Assembly (NCBI GenBank): GCA_022572335.1
Contig: JACZWD010000154.1
Coordinates: 1 to 6,489, forward strand
DNA length: 6,489 nucleotides
Source: Pseudomonadota bacterium
GTDB lineage: Bacteria > Pseudomonadota > Alphaproteobacteria > Rhodospirillales > 2-02-FULL-58-16
Direction of reading: 5' to 3'
Of the stretch, positions 1 to 6,489 are shown piece after piece; position 1 is the first letter of the stretch, and every line of letters begins with the position of its first letter. A program made the position numbers and the translations under genes. Under the pieces are notes generated by a model, which had not been told where the DNA came from, searched no databases, and worked only from the letters and a program-made list of their open reading frames with translations.

Positions 1-18
1 AATTCCCAAGTCTTGTGA

Positions 19-60
19 ATCCCAAAAATGTGGGATCCGATTCTACCTAATCGGAAAACG
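19..60. repeat. Paired palindromes, alphaproteobacterial-type intergenic repeat
   Basis: Two perfect inverted repeats sit side by side and share base 36: ATCCCA-N6-TGGGAT (19-36) and TCCGATT-CTACCT-AATCGGA (36-55). On the minus strand the second is preceded by AGAGCGTTTTCCGATT. This resembles the GAGCATTTTCC-type palindromic repeats I recall as widespread between genes in alphaproteobacteria. Neither hairpin is followed by a clear T-run on the minus strand. Repeat identity is recalled rather than searched. Confidence 0.5.
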
Positions 61-282
61 CTCTAGCCGGACGCCGGCCACCCCCCGCGTGCCGGAGACC
101 CCAACGCAATGGTCCCCGCCGTCCTGCAACGTTCCCCGGGGGTCCTTGCCCCCATCGCCATGATGTGGCGGCAGATGCCGACCACGGAGAGAACCATGGT
201 CCCGGCAGCGACGGCAAGACCACGAGAGCTTGACTTGGAACCCGCGATTAGAGACCGGATCGACACGGATACACAACGGTCC

Positions 283-298
283 GCGATCGCCGGATCGC
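283..298. other. Perfect 6-bp hairpin after the desaturase gene
   Basis: GCGATC and GATCGC flank a four-base loop, 26 bases downstream of the desaturase stop. It could stabilise the 3' end of the mRNA or help termination, but no T-run follows on the minus strand, so it is not a standard intrinsic terminator. Confidence 0.35.
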
Positions 299-323
299 AC
301 TATGAGACGGCGGCGCCTACGCC

Positions 324-1148
324 TCAGCCGGAACGGCAACGGGGAAGAATGACGTTCCTGGCGAGTCCCAAAACCCGAAGGCCGCGGATCATCCACCAAG
401 TCATATCCACTTCCCACCAGCGAAGCCCGTGGCGAGCCGATCGGGGGAACTCATGATGGTTGTTATGCCAGCCTTCCCCATAACTGATCAATGCGACCCA
501 CCAGCAATTCGTGGACCGGTCCCCGACGTCGTAAGACCGGTAGCCAAACGAATGGGTAGCACTGTTGACGAACCAGGTTGAATGATAGACAGCCACCAAG
601 CGCACGAACATGCCCCAAACCACGAACGGCAAGCCCCCGATCAGGAAAAGCACGATACCGAGCGCCAGTTGCCAGAGCAGCATGGTCCGGTCGAAAAAGC
701 GATAGACCGGATCGCGGGCGATGTCCTTCACGTAAAGCCCCATGGATCGGTCGCAGGGCAGTTTGTGGAGAATCCACCCGACGTGCGCCCACCAGAAGCC
801 CCTGTTGATGTCATGCGGGTCTTCAGCGGTGTCGGAGAAACGATGATGCATGCGGTGTTTGGCCACCCATTCGAGGGGCGATTGGCAAGCCAGCGTGCCG
901 CAAAAAAGCAAGACATACTCCAACCACTTCGGGGCTCGGAAACTCCGGTGCGTGATCAATCGGTGGTACCCGAGGGTTACCCCGACGCCGGCCGTCAACC
1001 AGTGCAAGACAAGAGCGACCGCGACGGCAGGCCAACTAAAGGTGCCTGGCAGCAAAGCTGACAATGCGAACAAATGCACACCGCCCAGGAATATAATGAC
1101 CGGCCAATCCGGCAAGGGTCGGTCGATTACCACGGATGATGCGTTCAT
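324..1148 (-). CDS. Membrane-bound delta-9-type fatty acid desaturase
   Basis: The 274-residue product is an integral-membrane di-iron desaturase that uses O2 and an electron donor to place a double bond in a saturated acyl chain (acyl-CoA or acyl-lipid), raising membrane fluidity. All three histidine boxes are present: HRLITH (62-67), HRMHH (98-102) and HNNHH (228-232), plus His199 in WFVNSATH. Hydrophobic stretches near 16-34, 38-56, 73-88 and 156-184 fit the usual four membrane segments. The run THRSFRAPKWLEYVLLFCGTLACQ, the SDTAEDPHD motif and the SARHGLRWWEVD tail resemble short DesC-like and cyanobacterial-type desaturases; length (about 270-300) is normal, so it appears complete. ATG at 1146-1148 is the only standard start before the hydrophobic core; the frame is open upstream only to a TGA at 1209-1211, and no strong ribosome binding site is visible. 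Codon use is less GC-biased than in ppdK. Exact substrate and donor cannot be read from the sequence. Confidence 0.93.
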   Translation of the reverse strand: MNASSVVIDRPLPDWPVIIFLGGVHLFALSALLPGTFSWPAVAVALVLHWLTAGVGVTLGYHRLITHRSFRAPKWLEYVLLFCGTLACQSPLEWVAKHRMHHRFSDTAEDPHDINRGFWWAHVGWILHKLPCDRSMGLYVKDIARDPVYRFFDRTMLLWQLALGIVLFLIGGLPFVVWGMFVRLVAVYHSTWFVNSATHSFGYRSYDVGDRSTNCWWVALISYGEGWHNNHHEFPRSARHGLRWWEVDMTWWMIRGLRVLGLARNVILPRCRSG

Positions 1149-1184
1149 GAAGAGCCGGGCGAATTCGGTGACGAAGCGGGGGTG

Positions 1185-1212
1185 AGTATATTTGTATTCA
1201 TCTGTTGGTCAA
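1185..1212 (-). promoter_or_regulatory. Predicted sigma70-type promoter of the desaturase gene
   Basis: On the minus strand a -35 box TTGACC (1212-1207) and a -10 box TATACT (1190-1185) are separated by 16 bases. They match the TTGACA/TATAAT consensus at five of six positions (-35) and five of six (-10). Transcription would begin near 1178, giving a leader of about 30 bases before the ATG at 1146-1148. No operator-like palindrome overlaps it. The promoter implies the desaturase is transcribed separately from ppdK. Confidence 0.6.
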
Positions 1213-1360
1213 TTTGCGGCCAGTACCCTAAACATTTCCCGTATTCTAATGTCGAACTGGGTTTCTCCGACGCGGCACCATTGCAAGATTCGTCCTAGCA
1301 GAAATGGAGGCAAGGCACAACGTGCCCGGCGAATCTCTTAATGCCATCGTCGGGCTTTCG

Positions 1361-1481
1361 GAATTAAGGGGACACCTGGAATTAAGGCAACACCTTCCTT
1401 AATTGCCCCCAAAAACATCGTCTCTAATTGAGCCAATTAAGTAAGGTGTCCCCTTAAAAAAAGGTGCTCCTTTAAAAAAAA
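1361..1481. repeat. REP-like palindromic repeat element
   Basis: A perfect 14-bp inverted repeat, TTAAGGGGACACCT at 1364-1377 and its complement at 1444-1457, encloses two more perfect hairpins: AATTAAGG/CCTTAATT (1380-1387 with 1397-1404, 9-base loop) and TAATTG-AGC-CAATTA (1425-1439). Four short units of form AAGG-N4/5-CCT(T) recur at 1366, 1384, 1443 and 1461. An 18-bp near-direct repeat (1443-1460 and 1461-1478, 15 of 18 identical) ends each copy in an A-run. GGGGACACCTTACTTAATT-type sequence resembles what I recall near REP-associated (Y1/IS200-like) transposase genes, but no transposase is present. It is therefore probably a non-autonomous or relic element. Structure is read directly; family assignment is from memory. 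Confidence 0.65.
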
Positions 1482-1590
1482 CCAAATGGCCTCTCTGATG
1501 CTCAGAAATCGCCGGATCGCAATATTACGCGGTGAGATTCGAGCCTATACGGGATTTCAGAAATCTTGATTCCTATCGCGCAACAAAGCG

Positions 1591-1620
1591 CTGTTTTCCT
1601 TCCCTGTTTTCCTTCCCTGT
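1591..1620. repeat. 13-bp tandem repeat, 2.3 copies
   Basis: The unit CTGTTTTCCTTCC occurs at 1591-1603 and, without a mismatch, at 1604-1616; four more matching bases follow (1617-1620). On the minus strand this is a purine-rich GGAAGGAAAACAG array downstream of the ppdK terminator. The neighbouring minus-strand sequence (about 1624-1646, CCACGGAGATCGCAGAGG) looks like a decayed form of CACGGAG/CACAGAG-type intergenic repeats. No function can be assigned. Confidence 0.8.
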
Positions 1621-1648
1621 GAATCCCTCTGCGATCTCCGTGGTTCGG

Positions 1649-1682
1649 AAAAACCTTGGCGCGAGGGTTCCGGCCCTCCGCC
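1649..1682 (-). terminator. Intrinsic terminator directly after ppdK
   Basis: Read on the minus strand, GGCG-GAGGG, loop CCGGAA, CCCTC-(G)-CGCC forms a 9-bp GC-rich stem with one bulged G. It is followed by AAGG and then five T residues (1653 down to 1649). The stem starts at the first base after the ppdK TGA. Position and structure fit a rho-independent terminator for the glyS-ppdK unit. The four-base gap between stem and T-run, and the short run, make it less than ideal. Confidence 0.7.
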
Positions 1683-4358
1683 TCAGTCGCCGGTGTCCGC
1701 CTTTTCGTCCAGGGCCGCCTGGGCCGCCGCCAGCCGCGCGATGGGCACCCGGTAGGGCGAGCACGAGACATAGTCCAGCCCCACGGACTGACAGAAGCGG
1801 ATGGAGGCCGGGTCGCCCGCGTGTTCGCCGCAGATGCCGAGTTTCAGGTCCGGCCGCGCCGCCCGGCCGCGCTCGACCGCGATGCGGACGAGCTCGCCGA
1901 CGCCCTCCTGATCGAGGGTGATGAAGGGATCCTCGGTGAAAATACCCTTCTGGTGATAGAGCGCGATGATGTTTCCGGCGTCGTCGCGGGAAAGGCCGAG
2001 CGCGGTCTGGGTCAGGTCGTTGGTGCCGAAGCTGAAGAACTGGGCGTTTTCGGCGATGTCGCCGGCGCGCAGGGCCGCCCGCGGCAGCTCGATCATGGTG
2101 CCCACCAGGTAGTCCAGCTTGACGCCCGCCGCCGCCATCACGTCGGAGGCGACTCGGTCGACCGCCTCCTTCACGATGTCGAATTCCTTCTTCATGCAGA
2201 CCAGCGGGATCATCACCTCGGGGTGCACGGTGTGGCCCGCCTTGGCGACCTCGGCCGCGGCCTCGAAGATGGCGCGCACCTGCATGTCGTAGATCTCGGG
2301 GTGGGTGATCCCGAGGCGGCAGCCCCGGTGCCCCAGCATCGGGTTGCCCTCGTGCAACTGGGCGGCGCGGGCCTTGACCATGGCGACGTCGACGCCGGCG
2401 GCCTCGGCCAGCTCGGCCATGTCCCTTTCGGTGGTGGGCAGGAACTCGTTCAGGGGCGGATCGAGAAGGCGGATGGTGACCGGCAGCCCGGCCATGATGG
2501 TGAACAGGTCGACGAAGTCCTGGCGCTGATAGGGCAGCAGTTTCTCCAGCGCCTCGCGGCGCCGGGCCTCGTTCTTGGACATGATCATCTGGCGCATGTA
2601 GAGGATGCGCCCGGGCTGGAAGAACATGTGCTCGGTGCGGCACAGCCCGATCCCCTCGGCGCCGAACTTAAGGGCGGTTTCGGCGTCCGTCGGCGTTTCG
2701 GCGTTGGCGTACACGCCCATGGTGCGCACCTCGTCCGCCCATTCCATGAGCGTGGCGAAGTCGCCGGTAAGCTCGGGCTGGATGGTCGGCACCTTGCCCA
2801 GCATCACCTCGCCGGTGGTGCCGTCGATGGTGATGACGTCGCCTTCCTCGATGACCGCGCCGCCCGCCGTCATGCGCTTGGCGCCGTGGTCGACGCGGAT
2901 GTCGCCGGCGCCGGCGACACAGGGCGTGCCCATGCCCCGGGCGACCACGGCGGCGTGGCTGGTCATGCCGCCGCGGGTGGTGAGGATCCCTTCAGAGACA
3001 TGCATGCCGCCGATGTCCTCGGGGCTGGTCTCGACGCGCACCAGCAACACGGCCTCGCCCCTTTCGGCCCAGGCCTCGGCGTCCTCGGCGCTGAACACCA
3101 CCTTGCCCGAGGCGGCGCCCGGCGAGGCCGGCAGCCCCTTGGCCAGGACCCGGCGCTCCGCCTTGGGGTCCAGGGTCGGGTGCAGGAGCTGGTCCAGCCG
3201 GGCCGGATCGATGCGGCGCACCGCTTCGGCCTTGTCGATCAGGCCCTCGGCGACCATGTCGACGGCGATCTTCAGCGCCGCGTTGGCGGTGCGCTTGCCG
3301 GTGCGGGTCTGAAGCAACCACAGCTTGCCGCGCTGGATGGTGAACTCCAGGTCCTGCATGTCCGTATAATGGGCCTCGAGATTGCCCCGTATGTCCTGGA
3401 GCTCGTGATAGAGCCCGGGGATGACCTCCTCCATGGCGGGAAGGTCGGAATCATTGGCCCGTTTTTCGGCGATGGTGATCGGCTGCGGCGTGCGGATGCC
3501 GGCGACCACGTCCTCGCCCTGGGCGTTGACCAGGTATTCGCCATACAAGGCGTTCTCGCCGGTGGAGGGGTCGCGGGTGAAGCAGACGCCGGTGGCGCAG
3601 TCCTCGCCCATGTTGCCGAAGACCATGGCCTGGACGTTGACCGCCGTGCCCCAGTCGCCAGGGATCCCGTGCAGCCTGCGGTAGGTGACGGCGCGCGGGT
3701 TCATCCAGCTTCCGAAGACGGCGCCGATGGCGCCCCACAGCTGCTCTTCCGGGTCCTGGGGGAAGGGTGTGCCCAGGTGTTTCTCGACCTTGGCATGATA
3801 GGCCGTGACCAGGGTCTTCCAGTCCTCCGCCGAGAGGTCCGTATCCAGGGTCAGGCCGTGGCTTTCCTTGTGGCTCTCCAGAAGCTCTTCGAAGTGGTGG
3901 TGCTCGACGCCGAGCACCACGTCGCCGTACATCTGGATGAAGCGGCGGTAACAGTCGTAGGCGAAGCGTTCGTCGCCGCTGTCGGCGGCCAGGCCGTCGA
4001 CGGTGTCGTCGTTGAGGCCCAGGTTGAGCACCGTGTCCATCATGCCGGGCATGGACGCCCGGGCCCCGGAGCGCACGGACAGGAGCAGCGTCCCCGCGGG
4101 GCTGCCGAACCTGGCGCCGACGGCGTTTTCGATGCCGGCGAGGGCGTCCTGGACCTGGCGCCTGAGCTCGTCGGGATAGGTGTCGCCGTGCTCGGAAAAA
4201 TAGGTGCAGGCCTCCGTCGTGATGGTGAATCCGGGCGGCACGGCGATGCCCAGGTTGCTCATCTCGGCCAGATTGGCCCCCTTGCCGCCGAGCAGGGCCT
4301 TCATGTCGGCGCCGCCCTCGGCGCGGCCGCCGCCAAAGGAATAGGTCCACTTGGTCAC
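1683..4358 (-). CDS. ppdK: Pyruvate, phosphate dikinase
   Basis: This soluble enzyme reversibly converts ATP, Pi and pyruvate into AMP, PPi and phosphoenolpyruvate, at the glycolysis/gluconeogenesis junction. Its 891 residues match the usual 870-900. The N-terminal nucleotide-binding part (1 to about 340) has GGKGANLAEM (24-33; Lys26) and SVRSGARASMPGMMDTV (94-110; Arg96). The swivelling phosphohistidine domain (about 400-510) has TRGGMTSHAAV (461-471), with catalytic His468 and Thr466, the residue type targeted by PDRP regulators. The C-terminal PEP/pyruvate barrel (about 540-880) has Arg574, Arg630, Glu757, GTNDLTQ (778-784; Asn780, Asp781) and GICGEHAGDP with catalytic Cys843. The start is GTG at 4356-4358, overlapping the glyS stop as GTGA; TKWTYSFGGG directly after it is the normal family N-terminus, and the next Met (residue 19) would remove it. 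A GAGGGCGGCGAG stretch just upstream can serve as ribosome binding site. Co-transcription and translational coupling with glyS are inferred from the overlap. No regulator gene (PDRP) is in view. Confidence 0.98.
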   Translation of the reverse strand: MTKWTYSFGGGRAEGGADMKALLGGKGANLAEMSNLGIAVPPGFTITTEACTYFSEHGDTYPDELRRQVQDALAGIENAVGARFGSPAGTLLLSVRSGARASMPGMMDTVLNLGLNDDTVDGLAADSGDERFAYDCYRRFIQMYGDVVLGVEHHHFEELLESHKESHGLTLDTDLSAEDWKTLVTAYHAKVEKHLGTPFPQDPEEQLWGAIGAVFGSWMNPRAVTYRRLHGIPGDWGTAVNVQAMVFGNMGEDCATGVCFTRDPSTGENALYGEYLVNAQGEDVVAGIRTPQPITIAEKRANDSDLPAMEEVIPGLYHELQDIRGNLEAHYTDMQDLEFTIQRGKLWLLQTRTGKRTANAALKIAVDMVAEGLIDKAEAVRRIDPARLDQLLHPTLDPKAERRVLAKGLPASPGAASGKVVFSAEDAEAWAERGEAVLLVRVETSPEDIGGMHVSEGILTTRGGMTSHAAVVARGMGTPCVAGAGDIRVDHGAKRMTAGGAVIEEGDVITIDGTTGEVMLGKVPTIQPELTGDFATLMEWADEVRTMGVYANAETPTDAETALKFGAEGIGLCRTEHMFFQPGRILYMRQMIMSKNEARRREALEKLLPYQRQDFVDLFTIMAGLPVTIRLLDPPLNEFLPTTERDMAELAEAAGVDVAMVKARAAQLHEGNPMLGHRGCRLGITHPEIYDMQVRAIFEAAAEVAKAGHTVHPEVMIPLVCMKKEFDIVKEAVDRVASDVMAAAGVKLDYLVGTMIELPRAALRAGDIAENAQFFSFGTNDLTQTALGLSRDDAGNIIALYHQKGIFTEDPFITLDQEGVGELVRIAVERGRAARPDLKLGICGEHAGDPASIRFCQSVGLDYVSCSPYRVPIARLAAAQAALDEKADTGD

Positions 4359-6489
4359 CGCTCGCCGCCCTCGATCCTGGAGAAGTCGGCGACCTGGTCG
4401 AGGGTGGCGTCGATGCGGCTCAGAAGCCGCAGCCGGTTTTCCCTCAGTTTCGCCTCCTCGCAGTTGACGGTTACGTGGTCGAAGAAATCATCCACCGGCC
4501 GGCGCAGCCGGGCGATGGACGACATGGCGCCGATGAAGTCCTCTTGCGCGAGCGCTTCCCTGGCACCGCTGGTCGCGTCGTCAAGGTAGGCAGCGAGGTT
4601 TCTTTCTTCATCGGCGACAAGCAAGTCCGGTTTAAAATCGCTGGCGTAGGTCTTGCCGTCCCTCTTTTCCTCGATGCGCACGATGTTGGCGGCGCGCTTG
4701 TAGGCCACCAGCAGGTTCTCGCCGTCGTCGTTCTTCAGGAACGCGCCCAGGGCCTCGACCCGGGCGAGCAACCGCACCAGGTCGTCCTCGCCGTCCACGG
4801 CGAACACCGCGGAGATCAGGTCGTGGCGCACGCCCTTCTCCCGCAGGTGCACCGTCAGGCGGTCGGCGAAGAAGTCGAGGAGGTTCTCCGAGACGACGCT
4901 GTGCCCGCTGGCCTTGCTCGTATACAGGACATCCTGCGGGATGACCGCCACACCGGTCTTCCTGGCAATGGCGGCTATAGTCTCGCCTATGGACTCTATC
5001 GTCGCGGAAAGCGCCTCGTCGAAAACGTCGAGCAAGGGCAGGCGCAGCCCGTTTTCGATGATCAGCCGGATGACCCCCAGCGCCGAACGCCTTAGCGCAA
5101 AGGGGTCCTTGGAGCCGGTCGGCCTTTCGTCGATGGCGAAGAAGCCTACGAGTGAATCGATCTTGTCGGCCAGGGCCACGGCGACGCCGACCGGCACCGT
5201 CGGGCAGGAATCGTTGGGGCCGACGGGCGCGTAATGCCCGGCGATGGCGTCGGCCACGGCGGCCTTTTCCCCGTCGTTCAGCCCGTAATAGCGGCCCATG
5301 GTGCCCTGGAGCTCGGGGAACTCGCCCACCATCGCGGTCGACAGATCGGCCTTGCACAGCCGCGCCGCGCGCCCGGCCAGGGCGGGGTCGGCGTCGGCGT
5401 AGCCGGCCAGCCCGCGCGCCAGCCCGGCGATGCGCTCCGCCTTCTCCGCCATGGAGCCGAGCCTGGCGTGGAAGATGCGCCCCGCGAGGTCGGGCACGCG
5501 GCTTTCCAGTGTTCGTTTTCTATCCTGGTCCCAGAAGAACTTGGCGTCCGCCAGGCGCGCCCGCAGCACCCGTTCGTTGCCGGCGACGATGGCCTTGCCC
5601 TTGTCCCGGGTTTCGGTGTTGGCGACGAAGATAAAGCGCGGCGCGAGATCGCCGTCCTTGTCGAGCAGGGCGAAATACTTCTGGTGATGGCGCATGGAGG
5701 TGGTCAGCACCTCCGCCGGCAGGTCCATGAAGGCCGCGTCGATGCGCCCCATCAGCACCACCGGCCATTCCACCAGCCCGGCGTTCTCGTCCAAGAGCGC
5801 GTCGTCGGGCTTGAGGGTCAGTTTGGCCTTCCTGGCCAGCTTTTCCGCCTCGCGCTGAATGACGGCTCGCCGCTCGGTCCCATCAAGCATGACCTTGGCT
5901 TTCGCGAGCTTCGCCTTGTAGTCGGCGAAACCGTGAACGTTCTTGACCGGGCCGGGTGCCAGCAAAAGATGGCCCGAAGTCATATTACTCGCGGGCTGGT
6001 CGCCGAAACTGATACCCACGACGTTGCCGCCGAACACGCACAGGATACCGTGCAATGGCCTGACCCAGCGTTGGGTGTTGGCACCCCAGCGCATGGATTT
6101 GGGCCACGGAAAGCCCGAAAACACGTCATTGAATAACTCCGGCAGCACGTGCGCCGTGGGCTCTCCCTTCTTCTCGATGACGGCGAAGTAAAACTCCCCC
6201 TTCGGCGTTTCCCGTTTCTCCACCTGATCCAGGGTCAGGCCGACGGATTTCAGGAACCCCTGGATGGCCTTCTCGGGCGCGTCCACGCGGGGACCGCGTT
6301 TCTCCTCGCGAACGTCGGGCTGCTTGTCCGGCAACCCATCGACGACCAGGGCCAAACGCCGCGGCGTGACGTAGGCTTCGGCGCGGTCGAACGCCAGCCC
6401 GGCCTTTTTCAGGCCGTCGCAGACGAGGCGCTTCAGGTCCTCCGCCGCGCGCGCCTGCATGCGCGCCGGGATTTCCTCGCTCAACAACT
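4355..6489 (-). CDS. glyS: Glycyl-tRNA synthetase beta subunit, 5' end cut by window edge
   Basis: This is the beta chain of the bacterial alpha2-beta2 glycyl-tRNA synthetase, a cytoplasmic enzyme that joins glycine to tRNA-Gly using ATP and releases AMP and PPi. The alpha chain carries the catalytic core; the beta chain mainly binds tRNA. The visible 710 residues open with LLSEEIPARMQ, which matches the family's start only after several missing residues, so the TTG at 6485-6487 is an internal Leu codon and the gene continues past 6489. Landmarks in visible numbering: SMRWG (131-135), ENAGLVEWP (234-242), RHHQKYF (266-272), the GNERVLRARLADAKFFWDQ block (303-321), KADLSTAMVGEFPELQG (379-395), ADKIDSLVGFF (440-450) and SKDPFALRR (459-467). 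The C-terminal part (about 580-700, including YKRAANI) is the anticodon-binding region. The reading frame is intact with no missing block. The TGA stop overlaps the ppdK start (GTGA). The alpha-subunit gene glyQ is expected just upstream, outside the window. Confidence 0.97.
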   Translation of the reverse strand, partial: LLSEEIPARMQARAAEDLKRLVCDGLKKAGLAFDRAEAYVTPRRLALVVDGLPDKQPDVREEKRGPRVDAPEKAIQGFLKSVGLTLDQVEKRETPKGEFYFAVIEKKGEPTAHVLPELFNDVFSGFPWPKSMRWGANTQRWVRPLHGILCVFGGNVVGISFGDQPASNMTSGHLLLAPGPVKNVHGFADYKAKLAKAKVMLDGTERRAVIQREAEKLARKAKLTLKPDDALLDENAGLVEWPVVLMGRIDAAFMDLPAEVLTTSMRHHQKYFALLDKDGDLAPRFIFVANTETRDKGKAIVAGNERVLRARLADAKFFWDQDRKRTLESRVPDLAGRIFHARLGSMAEKAERIAGLARGLAGYADADPALAGRAARLCKADLSTAMVGEFPELQGTMGRYYGLNDGEKAAVADAIAGHYAPVGPNDSCPTVPVGVAVALADKIDSLVGFFAIDERPTGSKDPFALRRSALGVIRLIIENGLRLPLLDVFDEALSATIESIGETIAAIARKTGVAVIPQDVLYTSKASGHSVVSENLLDFFADRLTVHLREKGVRHDLISAVFAVDGEDDLVRLLARVEALGAFLKNDDGENLLVAYKRAANIVRIEEKRDGKTYASDFKPDLLVADEERNLAAYLDDATSGAREALAQEDFIGAMSSIARLRRPVDDFFDHVTVNCEEAKLRENRLRLLSRIDATLDQVADFSRIEGGER

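Larger units (their letters stand above)
1..323. other. Region downstream of the desaturase with no supported gene
   Basis: No open frame here carries a recognisable motif, a ribosome binding site or a family-like protein. The longest candidates on either strand overlap the desaturase end or are Arg/Pro/Gly-rich, as expected by chance in GC-rich DNA. Apart from the hairpins at 19-55 and 283-298 I see nothing functional. The region may be non-coding spacer or decayed coding sequence. Confidence 0.55.
1149..1682. other. Intergenic region between ppdK and the desaturase gene
   Basis: About 530 bp separate the ppdK stop from the desaturase start and I see no gene in them. From right to left they hold the ppdK terminator, a 13-bp tandem repeat, a compact repeat element with its 18-bp tail, and the desaturase promoter, each listed separately. 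The stretches 1213-1360 and 1482-1590 show nothing beyond minor hairpins: GGCAC-AAC-GTGCC at 1314-1326 and GATTT-CAG-AAATC at 1553-1565. Much of the region, particularly 1361-1481, is clearly richer in A+T than the two genes to its right. Confidence 0.7.

Noticed and set aside
63..266. A 67-codon minus-strand frame downstream of the desaturase with a hydrophobic stretch that could suggest a small membrane protein.
   Set aside because: It starts with GTG, has no ribosome binding site, and is otherwise Gly/Arg/Pro-rich as chance frames are; overlapping frames of similar length exist on both strands.
109..456. A 115-codon plus-strand frame overlapping the desaturase 3' end.
   Set aside because: It overlaps a well-supported gene on the opposite strand by over 130 bases, has no recognisable motif, and has the composition of a shadow frame.
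1209..1337. A short minus-strand open frame of about 42 codons ending just upstream of, and in frame with, the desaturase; considered as an upstream peptide or transposase remnant.
   Set aside because: It has no ATG near its beginning and no ribosome binding site, it runs through the predicted promoter, and its translation matches no family I can name.
1361..1481. Possible CRISPR array or riboswitch in the repeat-rich interval.
   Set aside because: Repeats are short, unevenly spaced and in both orientations with no constant-length spacers; the hairpins do not match a riboswitch core I recognise, and a promoter lies between them and the next gene.
1656..4589. A 977-codon open frame on the plus strand, antisense to ppdK and the end of glyS.
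   Set aside because: It mirrors a highly GC-biased ppdK frame; the predicted protein is a low-complexity mix of Gly, Ala, Val, His and Asp with no family motif, while the opposite strand encodes a fully conserved dikinase.
6485..6487. TTG as a possible true start of glyS.
   Set aside because: The family N-terminus extends several residues upstream of LLSEEIPARM, and the two remaining bases are consistent with a continuing Glu codon (xAG), so the gene is simply cut by the window edge.

Overview
The window most likely comes from a high-GC alphaproteobacterium, plausibly of the Rhodospirillales type. The reasons are a split glycyl-tRNA synthetase with a separate beta chain, a pyruvate phosphate dikinase gene directly behind it, GC-rich codon use in both, and a palindromic intergenic repeat near the left edge that resembles ones I recall from alphaproteobacteria. 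The taxonomic call is an inference from gene content and memory, not from a search.

All three convincing genes lie on the minus strand, so the window is transcribed right to left. At the right edge is glyS (glycyl-tRNA synthetase beta subunit), which lacks only its first few codons. It overlaps by four bases (GTGA) with ppdK, a complete 891-residue pyruvate phosphate dikinase with all recognisable catalytic residues. A GC-rich hairpin plus T-run begins at the first base after the ppdK stop and probably ends this transcription unit.

About 530 bp of non-coding DNA follows (1149-1682). It holds a 13-bp tandem repeat, a compact AT-rich repeat element (1364-1457 plus an 18-bp repeat tail) built from AAGG...CCTT units with 14-bp terminal inverted repeats, and a good sigma70-like promoter. 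The promoter serves a separate gene for a membrane-bound delta-9-type fatty acid desaturase (324-1148), complete with three histidine boxes. The last 323 bp hold no gene I can support, only three small inverted repeats.

glyS and ppdK should be co-transcribed and translationally coupled. Glycine activation releases AMP and pyrophosphate, and the dikinase, running toward pyruvate, consumes both. The desaturase is an independent membrane-lipid gene, visibly less GC-rich and flanked by repeats, so it may be an accessory acquisition. I found no undescribed multi-gene system here; the most unusual object is the structured repeat element between ppdK and the desaturase.
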